This document shows positions 46,156-54,370 of a DNA stretch of 64,000 nt, in pieces; positions within the stretch are counted from its first letter, which is position 1, and the number at the start of each line of letters is the position of its first letter. Made by a program: the position numbers and the translations under genes. The notes below the pieces were generated by a model. That model was not told the DNA's origin. It saw nothing but the letters and a program-made list of their open reading frames with translations, and made no database searches. Source of the stretch: UBA117 sp049975245 (lineage in GTDB: Archaea > Methanobacteriota > Methanobacteria > Methanobacteriales > Methanobacteriaceae); NCBI GenBank assembly GCA_049975245.1, contig JBNGDB010000011.1:12020-76019 (forward strand), read 5' to 3'.

Positions 46156-47178
46156 ATGAGTTATAATGAATTGTTAATACCTATAATAATTATATTAACT
46201 GGATTTGTAATAGGGTTACTATTTGAAATAATTATATACAGAAAAATCAGGGAAAAAAGCCTTGAAACTGATTGGGATGGTTTTAAAGTAGTTATAAGGG
46301 CTTTAAGGGGATTATCTATTTTTTGTTTTACCATTGCCGGAATATACATTGCATTAGGTTACATGGTAATTGATCCTAAAACTCTGGAAAATATCCATAA
46401 ATTTCTGATAATTGTTATTATATTATTAATCACCTGGGCTGTGGCCCGTTTAACCTCGGGATTCGTAAATCTTTATACTAAAAGGGCTGAGGGAGTTTTC
46501 CCGTCCACATCCTTTTTTGGTAATATTACCAAAGTAATAATAATACTAATTGGGGTAATGGTGGTTATCCAGTTCATTGGCATTTCAATAACTCCCATGC
46601 TAACTGCCTTTGGTATTGGTGGTATTGCGGTGGCACTGGCTTTAGAGGATACTCTTTCTAATATGTTCGCTGGTTTGAATGTTATTACCTCCAAGGAGAT
46701 GAAGATGGGTGATTATATTATGCTTTCTACTGGTGAGGAAGGATATGTTCAGGATATAACCTGGAGAAATACTACCATCAAGGCAATAACCAATAACACC
46801 ATTATAATTCCCAACTCTAAAATAGCAAAGAATATTATAACCAATTTCCACCAGGACCAGAAAGAAATGCTGGTAAAAGTAAATGTTGGAGTTTCTTATG
46901 ACAGCGACCTTAAAAAGGTGGAATGGCTCACTGTGGATGTGGCCCGGGAAGTGATAAAAGAACTTTCTGGAGCAGATGATACAATAGACCCATACATAAG
47001 ATACAATAAATTCGATGATTTTAGCATTAACTTCACGGTTTTTTTAAGTGTTAAAGAATTTATTGAACAGTATAGATTAAAACATGAATTTATAAAAAAA
47101 TTACACGAAAGATACAATGAGGAAGGTATTGTTATCCCCTACCCTATACGTACAGTTTATATGGATAATAAAAATTAA
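46156..47178 (+). CDS. Small-conductance mechanosensitive channel (MscS family)
   Basis: 340 residues. Three or four N-terminal membrane helices precede the pore helix and beta domain: GIGGIAVALALEDTLSNMFA is the pore-lining glycine/alanine-rich helix, followed by MGDYIMLSTGEEGYVQDITW and NNTIIIPNSKIAKNIITN. It would open under membrane tension in osmotic downshock. A GCGAGGTTGTTG lies before the ATG. Gene neighbours show no linked function. Confidence 0.92.
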   Translation: MSYNELLIPIIIILTGFVIGLLFEIIIYRKIREKSLETDWDGFKVVIRALRGLSIFCFTIAGIYIALGYMVIDPKTLENIHKFLIIVIILLITWAVARLTSGFVNLYTKRAEGVFPSTSFFGNITKVIIILIGVMVVIQFIGISITPMLTAFGIGGIAVALALEDTLSNMFAGLNVITSKEMKMGDYIMLSTGEEGYVQDITWRNTTIKAITNNTIIIPNSKIAKNIITNFHQDQKEMLVKVNVGVSYDSDLKKVEWLTVDVAREVIKELSGADDTIDPYIRYNKFDDFSINFTVFLSVKEFIEQYRLKHEFIKKLHERYNEEGIVIPYPIRTVYMDNKN

Positions 47179-47337
47179 TTTAATAAGTAAAAATAGGTAA
47201 AAAACAGATTAAATATCTAAAATTCTAAAAAAAATGGAGTATAAGTAAAATAATTATTTAAAAAAAGAGTATTTCTGGTAAATTAACTTTAAATAATTGG
47301 ATGAGGAGATTTTATCAAATATAATTTGATGGTTGAA

Positions 47338-47436
47338 CTATTTCCTATGTTTAGCTCCTCTTCCTCTTTTACTTCCTACTTTTCTGTAACCTGGTTTTGG
47401 TCTTATTCTTTTATTTGTTCCTTTAACTTTTGCCAT
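47338..47436 (-). CDS. Small basic protein, 32 residues, possibly ribosome-associated
   Basis: The ORF starts ATG at 47436 and ends TAG at 47338. Its first 20 residues are MAKVKGTNKRIRPKPGYRKV, and the rest (GSKRGRGAKHRK) is equally basic: over 40 percent Lys and Arg, with no acidic residue. MAKVKG and the Gly-Arg-Lys clusters look like a ribosomal or RNA-binding protein, but I cannot place it in eS30, eL41 or bTHX by eye. The 160 bases on either side are otherwise non-coding. A perfect hairpin lies upstream at 47466-47487. It is too short for most gene callers. Confidence 0.6.
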   Translation of the reverse strand: MAKVKGTNKRIRPKPGYRKVGSKRGRGAKHRK

Positions 47437-47740
47437 GTTATTCAACTCTTGATATTAATTAGATGAGTATCCATACGTTGGGATACTTATATTCCCTAAT
47501 AGTTTCTATTTAAACCAATTATAGGGGGTATGTAAGGCGATTTATAAATTTTATATAATTGCCATCTAGTTTTTTCATATCTTTAAATTAAGATTTATAT
47601 ACCTTTGTTTGTCATACTTTTAAAGGTTATCCCCAGATTAAAATGAAAAGTGTTTAAAGTTTTTATGTTAAACAAACAATTTAATTAGATTATTATTAGA
47701 TAAATTTTTTTAGATTGAAGATTCAAAAGGGCCTGTTAAA
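47437..47740. other. Divergent intergenic region
   Basis: About 304 bases between the small minus-strand ORF and ogt. Contains the hairpin above and, further right, TTTATATACC near 47591, a candidate TATA box. No additional ORF is supported. Confidence 0.5.
47466..47487 (-). promoter_or_regulatory. Hairpin upstream of the small basic ORF
   Basis: AGTATCC (47466-47472) is the exact reverse complement of GGATACT (47481-47487), with an eight-base loop. It lies 30 bases upstream of the start on the coding (minus) strand. It could be a leader structure or operator. Confidence 0.4.
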
Positions 47741-48304
47741 ATGAATAACACAGATTTTAAAATAAAACTGTTAAAAAAGACCCCCTTTGGCCCGGTAGCC
47801 ATAATATGGACTTATTGTAATGATATGCCCATTATATATCAAATTTTTATATCAAATCCTGAAAATTCGGCTATAGTTGAGGTTGAACGTATTTACCCAG
47901 ATTCCAGTTATTCAACTTGCCCAGAAATTAATAATATGGCTACAAACATTGAGAAATTCCTGGCAGGAGAGAATATTTGCTTCTCATTGGATGATATTGC
48001 ACTGTATCGTTGTTCAAAATTCCAAGAAGCAGTTTTAAAGGCAGAGTACCAGATACCGAGGGGTAGAGTAAGCATCTACCAGGATATAGCCCGACGCATA
48101 GGTAATGATAAGGCCGCCCGTGCAGTGGGTAACGCCCTGGCTAGAAATCCATTCCCACTGATTATTCCATGCCACAGAGCTATACGTTCTGATGGTAGTT
48201 TAGGAGGATTTCAGGGCGGTGAAGATATGAAGAGGGCTTTATTAGAGAATGAAGGAATCAGATTCAAGGGGGGAAGAATAATTAATAGAAAATTCTATTT
48301 CTGA
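47741..48304 (+). CDS. ogt: Methylated-DNA--protein-cysteine methyltransferase
   Basis: 187 residues. It repairs O6-alkylguanine by irreversible transfer to its own cysteine. IPRGRVSIYQDIARRIGNDK then AARAVGNALARNPFPLIIPC HR shows the helix-turn-helix and the PCHR active site; GSLGGFQGGEDMKRALLENE follows. The N-terminal 100 residues are the variable domain. AAGGGCC precedes the ATG weakly. Confidence 0.93.
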   Translation: MNNTDFKIKLLKKTPFGPVAIIWTYCNDMPIIYQIFISNPENSAIVEVERIYPDSSYSTCPEINNMATNIEKFLAGENICFSLDDIALYRCSKFQEAVLKAEYQIPRGRVSIYQDIARRIGNDKAARAVGNALARNPFPLIIPCHRAIRSDGSLGGFQGGEDMKRALLENEGIRFKGGRIINRKFYF

Positions 48305-48458
48305 ATCAAATCCATATTAACTGTTTTTATTCAATGGTTGCTGATTTTAAATTAATGAAATATAATTTTTATTCTAATTTCAATCTATTTTCCACCAATC
48401 TTTTAAATCAAATCTTTTAACTCCTTAAGATCCCTGCAAGTAATAAAATTTTAAATAG

Positions 48459-48478
48459 AAAGTAGTTTATACTACTTT
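48459..48478. promoter_or_regulatory. Perfect inverted repeat next to the methyltransferase start
   Basis: AAAGTAG (48459-48465) and CTACTTT (48472-48478) surround TTTATA. It ends two bases before the ATG at 48481. It could be an operator or a hairpin that blocks initiation. No Shine-Dalgarno is present. The TTTATA is too close to the start codon to be its own TATA box. Confidence 0.5.
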
Positions 48479-48480
48479 TA

Positions 48481-49113
48481 ATGTCGGAAAAAGTAAGATC
48501 CAGTAAAATCCAGAGGGTTGATTATGCGGATGAATACGACGATATGGCCCGGGAATTAGAGTCTCATTCAGCAGATATAATATTCGGATTACTATTTGAA
48601 TACATCCAACCAGGACAATCACTACTAGATCTGGGCATAGGAACAGGAATAAGTTCAAATCTTTTCAAAAAATATGGATTAAAAATTTATGGTCTAGATA
48701 ACTCACCAGACATGTTAGATGTATGTGAAAAGAAGAACATAGCAGTTGATCTAAAATTATTTGATCTTGAAAATGAAACATTCCCCTATGGTAATCAGCA
48801 ATTTGATCACATAATATCAGTGGGAGTATTCCATTTTTTCCATTATCTGGACAATTTTTTCAAAGAGGCTAAAAGAATCCTTAAACCAGGGGGAACTTTC
48901 AGTTTTACAGTAATAGTATCTCCCAGCGAAATTGATCATGAATTTAACCAAGAATATGAGATAGATGTTTATAGTCATAGTGAGAAATACGTGAAAACAT
49001 TAATAGACAAGTACAAATTAAATTGTCTAAAGAAAATCCGGTTTTTAACCTTTAAAGATATCAGTAAAACTGAAAGAATATGTTTTGAGGCTTATGTCTT
49101 GAGCAATGAATAA
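48481..49113 (+). CDS. Class I SAM-dependent methyltransferase, unknown substrate
   Basis: 210 residues. LLDLGIGTGISSNLFKKYGL is the SAM-binding motif, followed by LDNSPDMLDVCEKK and the UbiE/methyltransferase-11-like FDHIISVGVFHFFHYLDNFF with AKRILKPGGTFSFTV. The family acts on many small molecules; nothing nearby fixes the substrate. The ATG directly follows an inverted repeat, so expression may be controlled there. Confidence 0.85.
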   Translation: MSEKVRSSKIQRVDYADEYDDMARELESHSADIIFGLLFEYIQPGQSLLDLGIGTGISSNLFKKYGLKIYGLDNSPDMLDVCEKKNIAVDLKLFDLENETFPYGNQQFDHIISVGVFHFFHYLDNFFKEAKRILKPGGTFSFTVIVSPSEIDHEFNQEYEIDVYSHSEKYVKTLIDKYKLNCLKKIRFLTFKDISKTERICFEAYVLSNE

Positions 49114-49271
49114 GTTATTATGCATTTTTTTTTGAAAGGATTAATTTTTTATTCTAGTAATAGTATATGATGATGAGGATTATGGATTCACATTTTTGAT
49201 AATAAGTATCATGATTAAATCATATGATTAATATCATAATATAATCTCTTTACATAGGAGGATCTAATTCC

Positions 49272-50315
49272 ATGGAATACATATACCAACGTTCACTTGA
49301 GGGGGATATAACCAAAACTGATGTATTAAAACTTCTAAAATCAAACCCATTCCAACTTTTTGACGTGGCTGACCAATTAAGACAGGAAATAGTGGGAGAT
49401 GAAGTAACCTTTGTAGTAAACCGAAATATCGATATAACTGATCAGTGCATGATAGAATGTGCCTTCTGTTCCTTTAGAAACAGCATAGGATATGAAATGA
49501 CCATAGAAGAAATATTAGAAAGTGTAAGGGAAGCTAAAGATGCAGGTGCCACTGAAATATGCATATTTGGCGGTGTAATGCCCCACATGGATGTTGATTA
49601 TTACAGTGAAATTTTTAGTTCAATAAAAAGTAATTTTGACATTGAACTACATGCCCTCTCTCCGGTGGAGATCTTTTACACCGCAGAAGCATCAGGCATG
49701 TCTACCCTAGATGCTTTAAAATCCTTGAAAAAAGCAGGTCTGGATACCTTGACCGGTGCATCCGCTGAAATTTTAGTGGATCGTGTACGTGCTCAGATAT
49801 GTCCTAATAAGGTTACTACTGCCCAATGGGTTGACATTATCAAAGAAGCCCATAGTCTGGGTATTCCCACCACATCTACCATAATGTACGGTACCGTGGA
49901 AACCTGGGAAGACCGTATTGATCACCTGTTTATATTGAGAGATATTCAGCGAGAAACTGGAGGATTTACAGAACTGGTCCCTATGACTTTCCTTAATGAA
50001 AATAACGTGGCAGGAAGCCGTTCAGTAGGGGTTAGTGGAATGGAAGATCTTAAATTACATGCCATTTCCCGTATAATACTGGGCAGGAACATACCAAATA
50101 TTCAGGCTTCATGGATTAAAATTGGCACCCGGATGGCTCAAGTGGCGCTGTGCTGCGGGGCAAATGATCTGGGCGGTACTATGATGGAGGATAAGATTTC
50201 CATAGCTGCAGGCGCATCTCATGGTGAACACTTACCGTATCAGCAAATGAGTGAAATTATAAATGTTATAGGTCGCATACCATTACAGAGGACCACAACT
50301 TATCAACGGGTTTGA
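49272..50315 (+). CDS. cofH: F420 biosynthesis radical SAM protein CofH
   Basis: 347 residues. With CofG it makes the deazaflavin FO, core of coenzyme F420, joining a tyrosine-derived fragment to 5-amino-6-ribitylaminouracil. CMIECAFCSFRN is the CxxxCxxC cluster motif. IELHALSPVEIFYTAEASGM, LTGASAEILVDRVR and the C-terminal NDLGGTMMEDKISIAAGASH are typical of CofH. TAGGAGG lies ahead of the ATG. F420 is essential in methanogenesis. Confidence 0.93.
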   Translation: MEYIYQRSLEGDITKTDVLKLLKSNPFQLFDVADQLRQEIVGDEVTFVVNRNIDITDQCMIECAFCSFRNSIGYEMTIEEILESVREAKDAGATEICIFGGVMPHMDVDYYSEIFSSIKSNFDIELHALSPVEIFYTAEASGMSTLDALKSLKKAGLDTLTGASAEILVDRVRAQICPNKVTTAQWVDIIKEAHSLGIPTTSTIMYGTVETWEDRIDHLFILRDIQRETGGFTELVPMTFLNENNVAGSRSVGVSGMEDLKLHAISRIILGRNIPNIQASWIKIGTRMAQVALCCGANDLGGTMMEDKISIAAGASHGEHLPYQQMSEIINVIGRIPLQRTTTYQRV

Positions 50316-50391
50316 TTAGTATTTTGATTAAAATATAGATTGATCAGTTATTTTTAAGTTTAAAATATATAAAATAGAATAAAACTAGTTA

Positions 50392-51156
50392 TTATTTTTC
50401 TATTTCTTCTAGGTCGCAGGTTTTAGAAATTTTTCCCATTTCAACGGATGAATTATCATCATTGTCCAGCCCTTCCATTTTAGCAATACCATTAACCCAG
50501 TCTACACATTTACCATTCTTTTCAGCTCTTTTAATTAGAAATATTCCTATTATTGCCCCGGCAATTCCCCCTATAAGATCAGTAAAGAGATCAGCCATGG
50601 TATCCATCACTGCGTCCATGGTGGGCGAGCCTTGGGTAAGGCCGGTGGGCATGAAATGTGCAATTTGAATATATAAAAATGCGTCATAGAAGTATTCAAC
50701 CAGTTCCAGTATTGCCCCTATACCTAAGGTAACTAAAACAATTAAAAATGCCATTATGGGCAGGCTGGTCTTTAATCTTCCGTAAACATAGGCCGTGTAC
50801 AGGAACATCATCCCGGTTAGAGCCACAATCAATGGGATGGTGAAGTGCATGAATTTGTCGTAGTTAGGTAGTCTTCCGTAAAGTCCAAAGGTGTTACCTA
50901 ATATTTATTCCAGAATAACCACAGCCAAAAATAGGATTTCCACTTCGACAGGTATGATCTGGAGGTGTTGTTTATTGAAGATTGTGGGTAGATAAATAAC
51001 TGCCAGTGCCAGTAGAGCCATCAATCCAAATACCTTGGTTCCTCCGGCTCCAAATATTATGATGCTGCTTCCTAGTATTAGTAGAGTTAACCGCATAGTT
51101 ATAAGTAATTTTTTCTTCCAGGAACTTACCATTGCCTGTGGATCGATAAAGCTCAT
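50392..51156 (-). pseudogene. DUF2238 (YjdF-like) membrane protein split by an in-frame stop
   Basis: Reading the minus strand from ATG 51156, a membrane protein runs 83 residues to EILFLAVVILE and then meets TAA (50905-50907). Beyond it the same frame continues open with ILGNTFGLYGRLPNYDKFMH for 170 residues to the stop at 50392. Together they match the DUF2238/YjdF layout (several helices, YDKFMHF, AILELVEYFYDA, DTMADLFTDLIGG). No other lesion is present, so it is a recent nonsense mutation, a sequencing error, or a readthrough site. GGTGAT lies at the right spacing ahead of 51156. Confidence 0.8.
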
Positions 51157-51318
51157 TTTTTTTATCACCAAATTAGTATATTTAACTCGATTACTATTAT
51201 AAATGTTTTTTTTCCATGTTCTAATAATACATTTTTTTTAGAAGATTGATTGACGAAATATTTAGGATATATAAATTAATCGGGAGTTATATAATATTAG
51301 ATAAAGGTGGTAAATACT

Positions 51319-52134
51319 ATGAAAAGAGATGTTATCCGGATTGATGAGGAAAAATGCACTGGCTGTGGTGATTGCATTACAGGATGTCCTGAAGGAGCTT
51401 TACAGGTTATAGATGGAAAAGCCAGGCTCATAAGTGACTTATTTTGTGATGGATTAGGGGCATGTATTGGTAACTGTCCCGAGGGTGCAATTGAAATAGA
51501 ACATCGAGAAGCCGAAGCCTACGACGAATTTAAGACTATGAAAAATATTGTTAAAGCCGGCCCCAATGTGATTAAAGCACACCTCCAGCATCTGCAGGAA
51601 CATGGTGAAGAAGAACTGCTTAACCAGGCTAAAGACTTCTTGAGTGAGAATAATATTGAAATACCTGACTATGAAGAAAAACCATTAGCTTGTGGCTGTC
51701 CCAGTTCCATGACCCAGGATTTAAGTAAAAATATCCTAAAGGGTAAGGATGAACAAATATTGGTGAGTCCAGAACTTAGAAACTGGCCAGTCCAATTGCA
51801 ACTCTTAAACCCTAGTGCCCCCTACCTTAAAAATGCTGATCTTTTAATATCTGCAGACTGCGCGCCTTTTGCTTATCCTAACTTCCATAAGAGATTCCTG
51901 AAGGATAAGGTTTTAATAATATTCTGTCCCAAGCTGGATAAAACCATAGAACAGTACATTGACAAATTGGCGGAGATATTTGAAAAACAGGATATTAAAT
52001 CCATCTCAATAGTTCACATGGAGGTACCGTGCTGTTCTGGTATTGAAGTTATTGTTAGAAGGGCTCTGGAGAAGGCAGAAAAGAATATAATTGTTAAGGA
52101 TTACACCATCTCTTTAAATGGGGAGATAATTTAG
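51319..52134 (+). CDS. 4Fe-4S binding protein with cysteine-rich C-terminal domain
   Basis: 271 residues. Two N-terminal ferredoxin motifs, CTGCGDCITGCPEG and CDGLGACIGNCPEG, are followed by a helical stretch and a domain with CGCPSSM, CAPFAYPNF, CPKLD and VPCCSGIEV. These extra cysteines suggest further metal or redox sites. The family is widespread in anaerobes with no assigned reaction. The ATG at 51319 has AAGGTGG eight bases ahead; a GTG at 51307 overlaps that site. Confidence 0.85.
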   Translation: MKRDVIRIDEEKCTGCGDCITGCPEGALQVIDGKARLISDLFCDGLGACIGNCPEGAIEIEHREAEAYDEFKTMKNIVKAGPNVIKAHLQHLQEHGEEELLNQAKDFLSENNIEIPDYEEKPLACGCPSSMTQDLSKNILKGKDEQILVSPELRNWPVQLQLLNPSAPYLKNADLLISADCAPFAYPNFHKRFLKDKVLIIFCPKLDKTIEQYIDKLAEIFEKQDIKSISIVHMEVPCCSGIEVIVRRALEKAEKNIIVKDYTISLNGEII

Positions 52135-52182
52135 TTTCTAACAATTTTTTATTATATAGAACATCAATTTTCTTTAATTCTT

Positions 52183-53373
52183 TCAGATACTTCTATAGGG
52201 AAAAACTCCCTTTTCTTCAAATTCACTTTTGAGCCAGGCCTTTAATATATGTTCGGAAATATTATAAACGCCCTTTTCTGATTCTATTAATCTTAACTTC
52301 TGTATTTTGTTTAGAGGTTTACTTAATGAACCTGGCGTTACTTCTAATTGTTTGGCTATTTCATTTCTTTTCAGGGGCTTATCTATGAGAATGGTTATTA
52401 TATTTTGTTCTTTGAGGGTCAACCTGCTCCATTGATTTATTAAATGGACAGCAATATAAGGTAATGTCCTTTTAAATTCTTCATTTACTTTATTTTCAGT
52501 TAAAGGCACATTCTTTTGGAGTAATTTAGCAAAGGTATTCACGTAGAAGGGTATTCCTTTAGTACATTTATAGAATCTTTCAAATCCACTGTCATCTAAA
52601 TTCAGGGAAGGTAATTTTTCCCTCAGATAATCATGTACAGTTTCTTTGGTGAAAGGAGATATTTCTATATTCAGCATTCTACCTCCAAAAGCACCGTCAT
52701 GACCTGCTATCTTTTCTATTATAGAATCTCTGGAAGTTATTGATCCTGCAAATACATAAGCTACATTTTTTTGATTTTGAATCACACTTCTAAGAAACCA
52801 TAAAAACGCGTCTAATTTATCATCCAGATCATTAAGGGCCTGAAATTCGTCGATAAAGATAATTGATCCTTTTATATCATTATGGTGTTCTTTGTATATT
52901 AATTGAGGTAAATCCAGAACAAATTTTGAAAGTTTTTTATAATCATCTTCTGATTGGGGAATAGGAACTGGTATACCTCCTGCATCGGCAATTTCTTTTA
53001 TGCTGAAATTTTTTGTTTTAAAAAATTTTGATATTTTTTGTAACATGGTGGAGAATTTCTTATTTTCACAGGCTTCTATCCAGCCAGTATAAAAATGTTC
53101 CAATATTCCCATTTCAGTTAATTGACCTCTTTGATATCCTGTAGTTGCAGATAGATCAATATAATTTGTTAAGTAATCATTTTCAAGTTCTCTTTTTATT
53201 TTTTTAATTAAGACTGTTTTTCCTACTCCTCTAATTCCTATAATCATCAGTGTAGGGGGAGATCCTTTTGATGTTGTTTCTAAAAGAGTTTTTAGCAGGT
53301 TAATATCATCTTCTCGATTATAAAATTGTTGATCTGTTAATTCTGCGTCTGTTCCCCATGCTAGATCTTCCAT
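52183..53373 (-). CDS. Archaeal AAA-type ATPase with winged-helix C-terminus
   Basis: 396 residues. Walker A is IGIRGVGKTVLIKKI at about residues 44-58, Walker B is GSIIFIDEFQALND, and sensor-type VAYVFAGSITSRD follows. The last 70 or so residues form a winged helix (NEIAKQLEVTPGSLSKPLNK). This is the archaeal ATPase_2 family, whose members resemble STAND or Orc-like switches; roles are mostly unknown. GAGGTGAATCC sits before the ATG. Upstream lie tandem promoter-like repeats and decayed mobile DNA. Confidence 0.88.
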   Translation of the reverse strand: MEDLAWGTDAELTDQQFYNREDDINLLKTLLETTSKGSPPTLMIIGIRGVGKTVLIKKIKRELENDYLTNYIDLSATTGYQRGQLTEMGILEHFYTGWIEACENKKFSTMLQKISKFFKTKNFSIKEIADAGGIPVPIPQSEDDYKKLSKFVLDLPQLIYKEHHNDIKGSIIFIDEFQALNDLDDKLDAFLWFLRSVIQNQKNVAYVFAGSITSRDSIIEKIAGHDGAFGGRMLNIEISPFTKETVHDYLREKLPSLNLDDSGFERFYKCTKGIPFYVNTFAKLLQKNVPLTENKVNEEFKRTLPYIAVHLINQWSRLTLKEQNIITILIDKPLKRNEIAKQLEVTPGSLSKPLNKIQKLRLIESEKGVYNISEHILKAWLKSEFEEKGVFPYRSI

Positions 53374-53420
53374 GGATTCACCTCAAGGATATTTTATTTT
53401 GAAATATGTATTTCAAACTT

Positions 53421-53534
53421 GTATTGTATTTTGGATCATGTGTTATATATAATCTTTTTTGGATCATGTATTGTATTTTGGATCATGTGTTATATATAAT
53501 CTTTTTTGGATCATGTATTGTATTTTGGATCATA
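53421..53534 (-). repeat. 47-bp tandem repeat with TATA-like boxes, about 2.4 copies
   Basis: Units beginning GTATTGTATTTTGGATCATG start at 53421, 53468 and 53515. The two complete copies each contain TGTTATATATAATC, that is a good TATA-like box on the minus strand (GATTATATATAACA). They lie 50-150 bases ahead of the ATPase start, so the gene may have duplicated promoters. Confidence 0.88.
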
Positions 53535-53592
53535 ATCTAAGTTATTAATTTTTTTATCTAAAACTTGATTTCTTTTAAATTCACCAGTTTTT

Positions 53593-53805
53593 TTATTGGA
53601 ACCAGGAATCCAGCGAATCATTGAAAGGTCTTACTGCGTAAATATATGGATTTACTGTTCCTTCAGTTTCTTCTTCCTTTTTTAACTGTTTTTTCATCTT
53701 TAAGAAATAGAAGATAAGTTTTCTGTCTCTTAATTTTGCACAGTTTTCTTCTTCAAGGTTTGCTTCGAGGACCAGCTCATTTGGAGTTAAACCGACTAGA
53801 TTGCA
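53593..53805 (-). pseudogene. Decayed integrase-like fragment (N-terminal SAM-like domain)
   Basis: The minus strand is open for about 70 codons to a TAA at 53593-53595. It reads VGLTPNELVLEANLEEENCA, then KLIFYFLKMKKQLKKEEE and TVNPYIYAVRPFNDSLDSWF. The pattern (GLTxxEL, a charged helix, then TVNxYIxAVRxF) resembles the N-terminal core-binding domain of archaeal tyrosine recombinases. The start codon and whole catalytic domain are missing, and stops lie just upstream. A remnant is the best reading; a short unrelated gene is possible. Confidence 0.5.
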
Positions 53806-54370
53806 TTACTATTTGAGGCAGTACATGTAATAGTAATCTTCCATATCTTTGCGAAAAAACCTAGATCAATATGTTTCCAGTCATTTCCAAAACTTCATAC
53901 TAATACTTTTAGAATTATTATTAATAACTATTTATATTTAAAATTTTAAGTAATATATTTTAAAACTAGAAAGGCATATTTAATGAATTCATATTTTTTG
54001 GCTATTTTGCAGATTTCATTATATTTTAGGATTAATCTTTGAGTTTTATGTCGTTTAATTTTTACAATTACCAGAGAATCAAAGATTATATAGCTTTATC
54101 CATAATTTATCTAAATTCTGAAAGAATACTATGACTTCTATTAAGTCATAAATGAATTTCACTCACCTTTGAAGGTGTTAACTCGTTTAAAAAAGATAAC
54201 TCTTTTTTCTTTAATTTCTAATGATTTTTAGTAAATTTCATATATTTTCATCCACATATATAATACGAAAAAAGCTTGCAATCTATATCGGTAAAGGATT
54301 ATACCGAAAATTCTATTAAATATTGATGAATATTCATAATTTATGTATTTTTTTAAAGGGGTGAAAAGAC

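Larger units (their letters stand above)
53374..54370. other. Nearly 1 kb without an intact gene
   Basis: Contains the 47-bp repeats, the integrase-like remnant, and two perfect inverted repeats: TATGACTT/AAGTCATA (54131-54151) and CACCTT/AAGGTG (54165-54178). Short open stretches near 53830-53900 (a tyrosine-rich piece on the minus strand) look like further decayed coding DNA that I cannot assign. The right end is the promoter region of the P-type ATPase. Confidence 0.6.
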
